DNA of 64,000 nucleotides, taken from Spirochaetaceae bacterium UBA4077 (GTDB taxonomy: Bacteria > Spirochaetota > Spirochaetia > Treponematales > Rectinemataceae). Positions within the stretch are counted from its first letter, which is position 1, and every line of letters starts with the position of its first letter. Below the pieces are notes generated by a model, which was not told the DNA's origin, made no database searches, and was given only the letters and a program-made list of their open reading frames with translations. The position numbers and the translations under genes are program-made. Positions 61,302 through 64,000 of this stretch are shown piece after piece. The stretch is taken from positions 1-64,000 of the forward strand of contig DFYR01000040.1 in assembly GCA_002383375.1 (NCBI GenBank), given 5' to 3'.

Positions 61302-61751
61302 TCAGTTTTTAAGCCACTCTGTGCCCGAACGGTCTGGGCGTGACTTTCGGATTTCCATCCACTCGTTCTGCCGTGTAAGGGTGCCGAAGCCCACCTTCCT
61401 ATAGAGAGGATGGGCGTCCTTGGTGATCAGGAACCACTGGTAGACCTGTTTCATGGAAGGATGATCAAGCATGAAGCGCATCATTTCGGTGGCGACGCCC
61501 CTGCCACGGTAGTCCTTGTCCACGAATACGTCGATCACGTAGGCGAAACGGATCTTGTCTGAAATGGCGCGGGCGCAACCTATCTGGATGCCCTTTTCAT
61601 TGAAGGCTCCCACCTGGATGGCAGAGTTCTTGGCGCTGATGCGCAATTCCTCAGCACCGATGCCTGGGCACCAATGGGCTTGGGACAACATGGCCGACAT
61701 GCGGTCGAAATCCATTTCTTCAAGGCGGTCCGAGTAGCGAATCTTTTCCAT
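61302..61751 (-). CDS. GNAT-family N-acetyltransferase
   Basis: A 149-residue acetyltransferase. Acetyl-CoA motif A is VDKDYRGRGVATEMMRFML; the C-terminal motif B region reads WFLITKDAHPLYRKVGFGTL. AGGAGG precedes the start. The substrate is not predictable. It is convergent with the activator gene; a weak GAGTGGC/GCCACTC inverted repeat (61287-61319) at the gene ends might act as terminator. Confidence 0.88.
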   Translation of the reverse strand: MEKIRYSDRLEEMDFDRMSAMLSQAHWCPGIGAEELRISAKNSAIQVGAFNEKGIQIGCARAISDKIRFAYVIDVFVDKDYRGRGVATEMMRFMLDHPSMKQVYQWFLITKDAHPLYRKVGFGTLTRQNEWMEIRKSRPDRSGTEWLKN

Positions 61752-61794
61752 TGCCTACCTCCTGAGAATTGCTTCGTAGTGCTGGAGCCAGGGC

Positions 61795-62133
61795 TTACCG
61801 GCTTTCTTTGTTTGCCTGGATTAGGCGGAGAACCGAAAGACAGAGGGATACTGCCGCGGCGATGTAGACGTTGACCGCTGCCGCAGCCTTGTAGCCGTAG
61901 AGGAAGGGCGAAAGCCCTAATGATACGCTGAATACCAAATAAAGAATTCGGGATGCCCTGGAGTCTGGAACCGCGAGGCTCCAGAAGGCGATGAGGAAAA
62001 GAATGACTCCGGTAAAGCGGACAAAGGCCTGGCCGTTGGAAATGGGGAAAAAGAAGGTGGATACGAAAATCCAGAGCGTGATGAGCACCTTGAGCCAATC
62101 CAGCGGGTTGTTAAAATTTTTGCGCTCGCTCAT
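61795..62133 (-). CDS. Small four-helix membrane protein
   Basis: A 112-residue hydrophobic protein with four predicted membrane spans (about 12-30, 36-52, 62-80, 84-105) and charged ends. Not recognised beyond a general small integral membrane (SPW-like) architecture. It may be co-transcribed with the acetyltransferase gene 43 bases downstream. Confidence 0.6.
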   Translation of the reverse strand: MSERKNFNNPLDWLKVLITLWIFVSTFFFPISNGQAFVRFTGVILFLIAFWSLAVPDSRASRILYLVFSVSLGLSPFLYGYKAAAAVNVYIAAAVSLCLSVLRLIQANKESR

Positions 62134-62218
62134 GTCGCTTTACCTCCGGGAACATGTTTTTAAAAACGGTGGAAGCTGTTTCCCTCGGCTCCCGCCGGCT
62201 GGGATATGGTACTAAAAT

Positions 62219-62806
62219 TCATAGCCGCGATGCAAGGAGGAGTTCGAGGACCGTATCGGCCTGGAGATTGGCGACGATGCCCACCCGGGGCGCCACCGGG
62301 GGCGACAGCGGGCTTGTCTCGGATTCGAAATCCCCGCAGATATGGAGTCTGCCCCGGTGAATCACCTTGATCGCTTCAAATCTACCGATCCCGGCCAGTC
62401 CGGAGGCTGCGACAATGTGGGCTTCGGGGAAAACCCGCAGGCAGGTTTCGATGAGCATGGCCTTTTCCTTCGCATCGTCGAGGGCTTCAACAATTACATC
62501 ACAGCCAGCGAAAATGCGCCCTGCGTTTTCCCAGTCGATACGAATCTTGGAGGTGGCGATCTCCGCGTTTGGATCGATGGCGAGGAGGTTTTCCTTCAAC
62601 GCATCAACCTTGAACCGGTCCACCTGGGAATGGAAATAAAACTGTCGATCGAGGTTAGCGCTGGAGACTTTGTCGAAATCGACGATCACGAGCCTGCGGA
62701 TACCCGCCCGCAGGAGGGATGCAGCGCAGTTGGAGCCAAGTCCCCCGGCTCCTGCTATGCCCACCTTAGCTTTTGAGACTATTGACCTAAACTGGTCGCG
62801 GTCCAT
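62219..62806 (-). CDS. thiF: ThiF/E1-like adenylyltransferase
   Basis: A 195-residue short ThiF-type enzyme, which adenylates the C-terminus of a sulfur-carrier protein such as ThiS. The nucleotide motif VGIAGAGGLGSNCAASLLRAG is followed by VDFDKVSSANLDRQFYF and DVIVEALDD. The zinc-binding CxxC pairs of long ThiF/MoeB proteins are absent, as in the short clostridial forms. No thiS, thiG or thiH gene is nearby. Confidence 0.87.
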   Translation of the reverse strand: MDRDQFRSIVSKAKVGIAGAGGLGSNCAASLLRAGIRRLVIVDFDKVSSANLDRQFYFHSQVDRFKVDALKENLLAIDPNAEIATSKIRIDWENAGRIFAGCDVIVEALDDAKEKAMLIETCLRVFPEAHIVAASGLAGIGRFEAIKVIHRGRLHICGDFESETSPLSPPVAPRVGIVANLQADTVLELLLASRL

Positions 62807-62815
62807 GTTGTGAGC

Positions 62816-63433
62816 CTACCGAACTTTATACGGGGACACAAGGCTGATATCGATGCTTATCAGGTCTAGGAATGGCGATATCTGGCCTGTTGTAAAATCG
62901 TATTGAACGCCCGTTGTTCCTATCCGGTTTCTCTTTCCGTAGAAAAGGCTTCCTACGACCAACGGAGTGAATTTGATATATGCATGATAGCTGGCTGTCA
63001 TTCCGGCGGATGTACGAAGTCCATGGAATCCTGTGGCGAAACCCGCGCCTATGAGCATGTTTACAAAGGCTGTAGGCTTTATCGCTGACAAGAAGTGAGG
63101 TGATAAAATCGCGTACGATACGCTGGCGTCGAAAAATAATTCATTCATTGGCTGTGGGGTGATAGTGAACACCATTCCCAGCTCTGCTTCTATTCTCGGG
63201 GAAAAGCCTGTCGTAAAGCTTTGACGAATTAATGTACTTTTCGCGACAGGGCTGTAGCCAGAACCGTTGCCGATTAAGAAGGGAGCAGAAAACGAGAAAG
63301 AGCTTTTCTGCCCGTGGGCATCGACGATCGGCGTAAAGAGAACGATCGCCACTATCGCGATCGTCGATAAGGAGCGGCGATTGGTCGAGCGTCGCATGGC
63401 CGCCGGACGGTTTTCCCGAATTGTTTTGTCCAT
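62816..63433 (-). CDS. Putative outer-membrane beta-barrel protein
   Basis: A 205-residue exported protein. An N-terminal basic region is followed by a signal core (STIAIVAIVLFTPIVDAHG), then alternating amphipathic strands with aromatic girdle residues (FFDASVSYAIL, ASYHAYIKFT, VGSLFYGKR) and a final SIDISLVSPYKV strand. This looks like a small beta-barrel. GAAGAAGG precedes the start at 63433. It lies ten bases before the ThiF gene and after another envelope protein gene. No family recognised. Confidence 0.6.
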   Translation of the reverse strand: MDKTIRENRPAAMRRSTNRRSLSTIAIVAIVLFTPIVDAHGQKSSFSFSAPFLIGNGSGYSPVAKSTLIRQSFTTGFSPRIEAELGMVFTITPQPMNELFFDASVSYAILSPHFLSAIKPTAFVNMLIGAGFATGFHGLRTSAGMTASYHAYIKFTPLVVGSLFYGKRNRIGTTGVQYDFTTGQISPFLDLISIDISLVSPYKVR

Positions 63434-63443
63434 ACCTTCTTCT

Positions 63444-64000
63444 TCACATCATATACGTGAATTCGAACAATCCGATTCCCCAGCCCGAAAGACCCATCGA
63501 CGTGTCGAACAACAAACTCGCCGCTCCCACCGAGTAATAGCCGCTTCCTTCGAAAATTCGCAATGGCGAGAATGAAAACAGGTAATACATCTCCGACAGG
63601 TTTTTCAATGGGAATCCTGCTCCGAACCGCGCGAGCGGGGCCCAGCGGTGCTCCCTGATGAACCGATCGGACAACGGATGCCGCTCAGAATACGCTATCG
63701 TTAGGTCCAGGGTCACTCCTGCCTTCATCGCCGTAAGACTGAGGGAATCGGTAGGAATATACATATGTATTCCTAGCGCGGGGCTGAGATAAGGCCATTG
63801 AAATAAATGAAATCCCAAGGATACATCCGCTATCGGAGCGGCGGTGAAAATTTTCGGAGCCGAATACCCATGTAAGGCGACTGAATAGAAGCTTCGACAG
63901 CTTTGCGTACGCTCATATTTTATCGAAAAATCGTCAGCCGCCGCGACGTCGAAGGCTATGACCGCCAAAACGAGGACTAATGCGCCTGAGTATGCGCGAG
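63444..64000 (-). CDS. Putative outer-membrane beta-barrel protein, 5' end outside window
   Basis: The frame is open to the window edge. Its first visible residues (RAYSGALVLVLAVIAFDVAA) form most of a signal peptide, so the start codon lies just beyond base 64000. About 185 residues follow with barrel-like strands (SFYSVALHGYSAP, VTLDLTIAYSERH, MYYLFSFSPL, YYSVGAASLLF) and a C-terminal GLFEFTYMM. It resembles its downstream neighbour in style and probably forms an envelope-protein pair with it. Function unknown. Confidence 0.6.
   Translation of the reverse strand, partial: RAYSGALVLVLAVIAFDVAAADDFSIKYERTQSCRSFYSVALHGYSAPKIFTAAPIADVSLGFHLFQWPYLSPALGIHMYIPTDSLSLTAMKAGVTLDLTIAYSERHPLSDRFIREHRWAPLARFGAGFPLKNLSEMYYLFSFSPLRIFEGSGYYSVGAASLLFDTSMGLSGWGIGLFEFTYMM

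Overview
The window looks like a moderately GC-rich chromosomal segment of a free-living or host-associated anaerobic heterotroph with an outer membrane. It has secreted proteins with classical signal peptides, two beta-barrel-like envelope proteins, a large flavodiiron/iron-sulfur-flavoprotein pair, sigma-54 control and many ABC, TRAP and TTT transporters. I favour a spirochaete (Spirochaetota, Treponema/Spirochaeta-like) from overall gene style, but this is inference. No rRNA, tRNA, CRISPR, phage or insertion sequence was seen.

Layout. 1-6.7 kb: a polymer-utilisation locus with a TctA permease (cut by the window edge), a TRAP solute receptor, a large secreted PL9-type pectate lyase, a small secreted beta-sandwich protein and a GntR/FadR regulator. 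6.7-9.3 kb: proA-proB (proline synthesis). 9.6-12.1 kb: two metallo-beta-lactamase-fold hydrolases and a HAD phosphatase. 12.1-17.4 kb: a complete peptide-type (Opp/Dpp) ABC transporter, then a metallophosphoesterase and an MsbA-like exporter. 20.3-26.2 kb (minus strand): one tightly overlapped operon, purine nucleoside phosphorylase, MTA/SAH-type deaminase, MoxR ATPase, DUF58 and DUF4129 membrane proteins. 26.3-30.4 kb: an HD-GYP response regulator facing a hybrid sensor kinase with a periplasmic solute-binding sensor. 30.6-39.1 kb: a GntR-controlled sugar operon (sugar ABC transporter, split transketolase, cupin, zinc-type alcohol dehydrogenase without a structural zinc lobe, Gfo/Idh oxidoreductase). 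39.3-40.7 kb: asd under a lysine riboswitch. 40.8-46.4 kb: redox proteins, a prpB remnant, a thioesterase, a tiny winged-helix protein, a 3-hydroxyacid dehydrogenase and an FRG-domain protein. 46.7-61.3 kb: the most striking region, an apparent acid-sugar regulon with a DUF1537 kinase, iron alcohol dehydrogenase, two tandem PdxA paralogues, DapA-family aldolase/lyase, second complete Opp/Dpp ABC transporter, cytoplasmic sialidase-fold protein and PrpR-type sigma-54 activator. A near-consensus sigma-54 promoter abuts the first start codon. 61.3-64 kb: GNAT acetyltransferase, small membrane protein, ThiF-like enzyme and two envelope proteins.

How it works together (inference): the cell imports plant- or host-derived oligosaccharides and acid sugars through several dedicated transporters, each with its own regulator (FadR-type, GntR-type, sigma-54 activator). 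It funnels them to triose phosphates through transketolase, acid-sugar kinase/PdxA and aldolase steps. Amino-acid synthesis genes (proBA, asd) are interspersed. Several proteins (metallophosphoesterase, deaminase, sialidase-like protein, ProB) carry in-frame low-complexity segments whose DNA contains short inverted repeats, a possible signature of small palindromic insertions.
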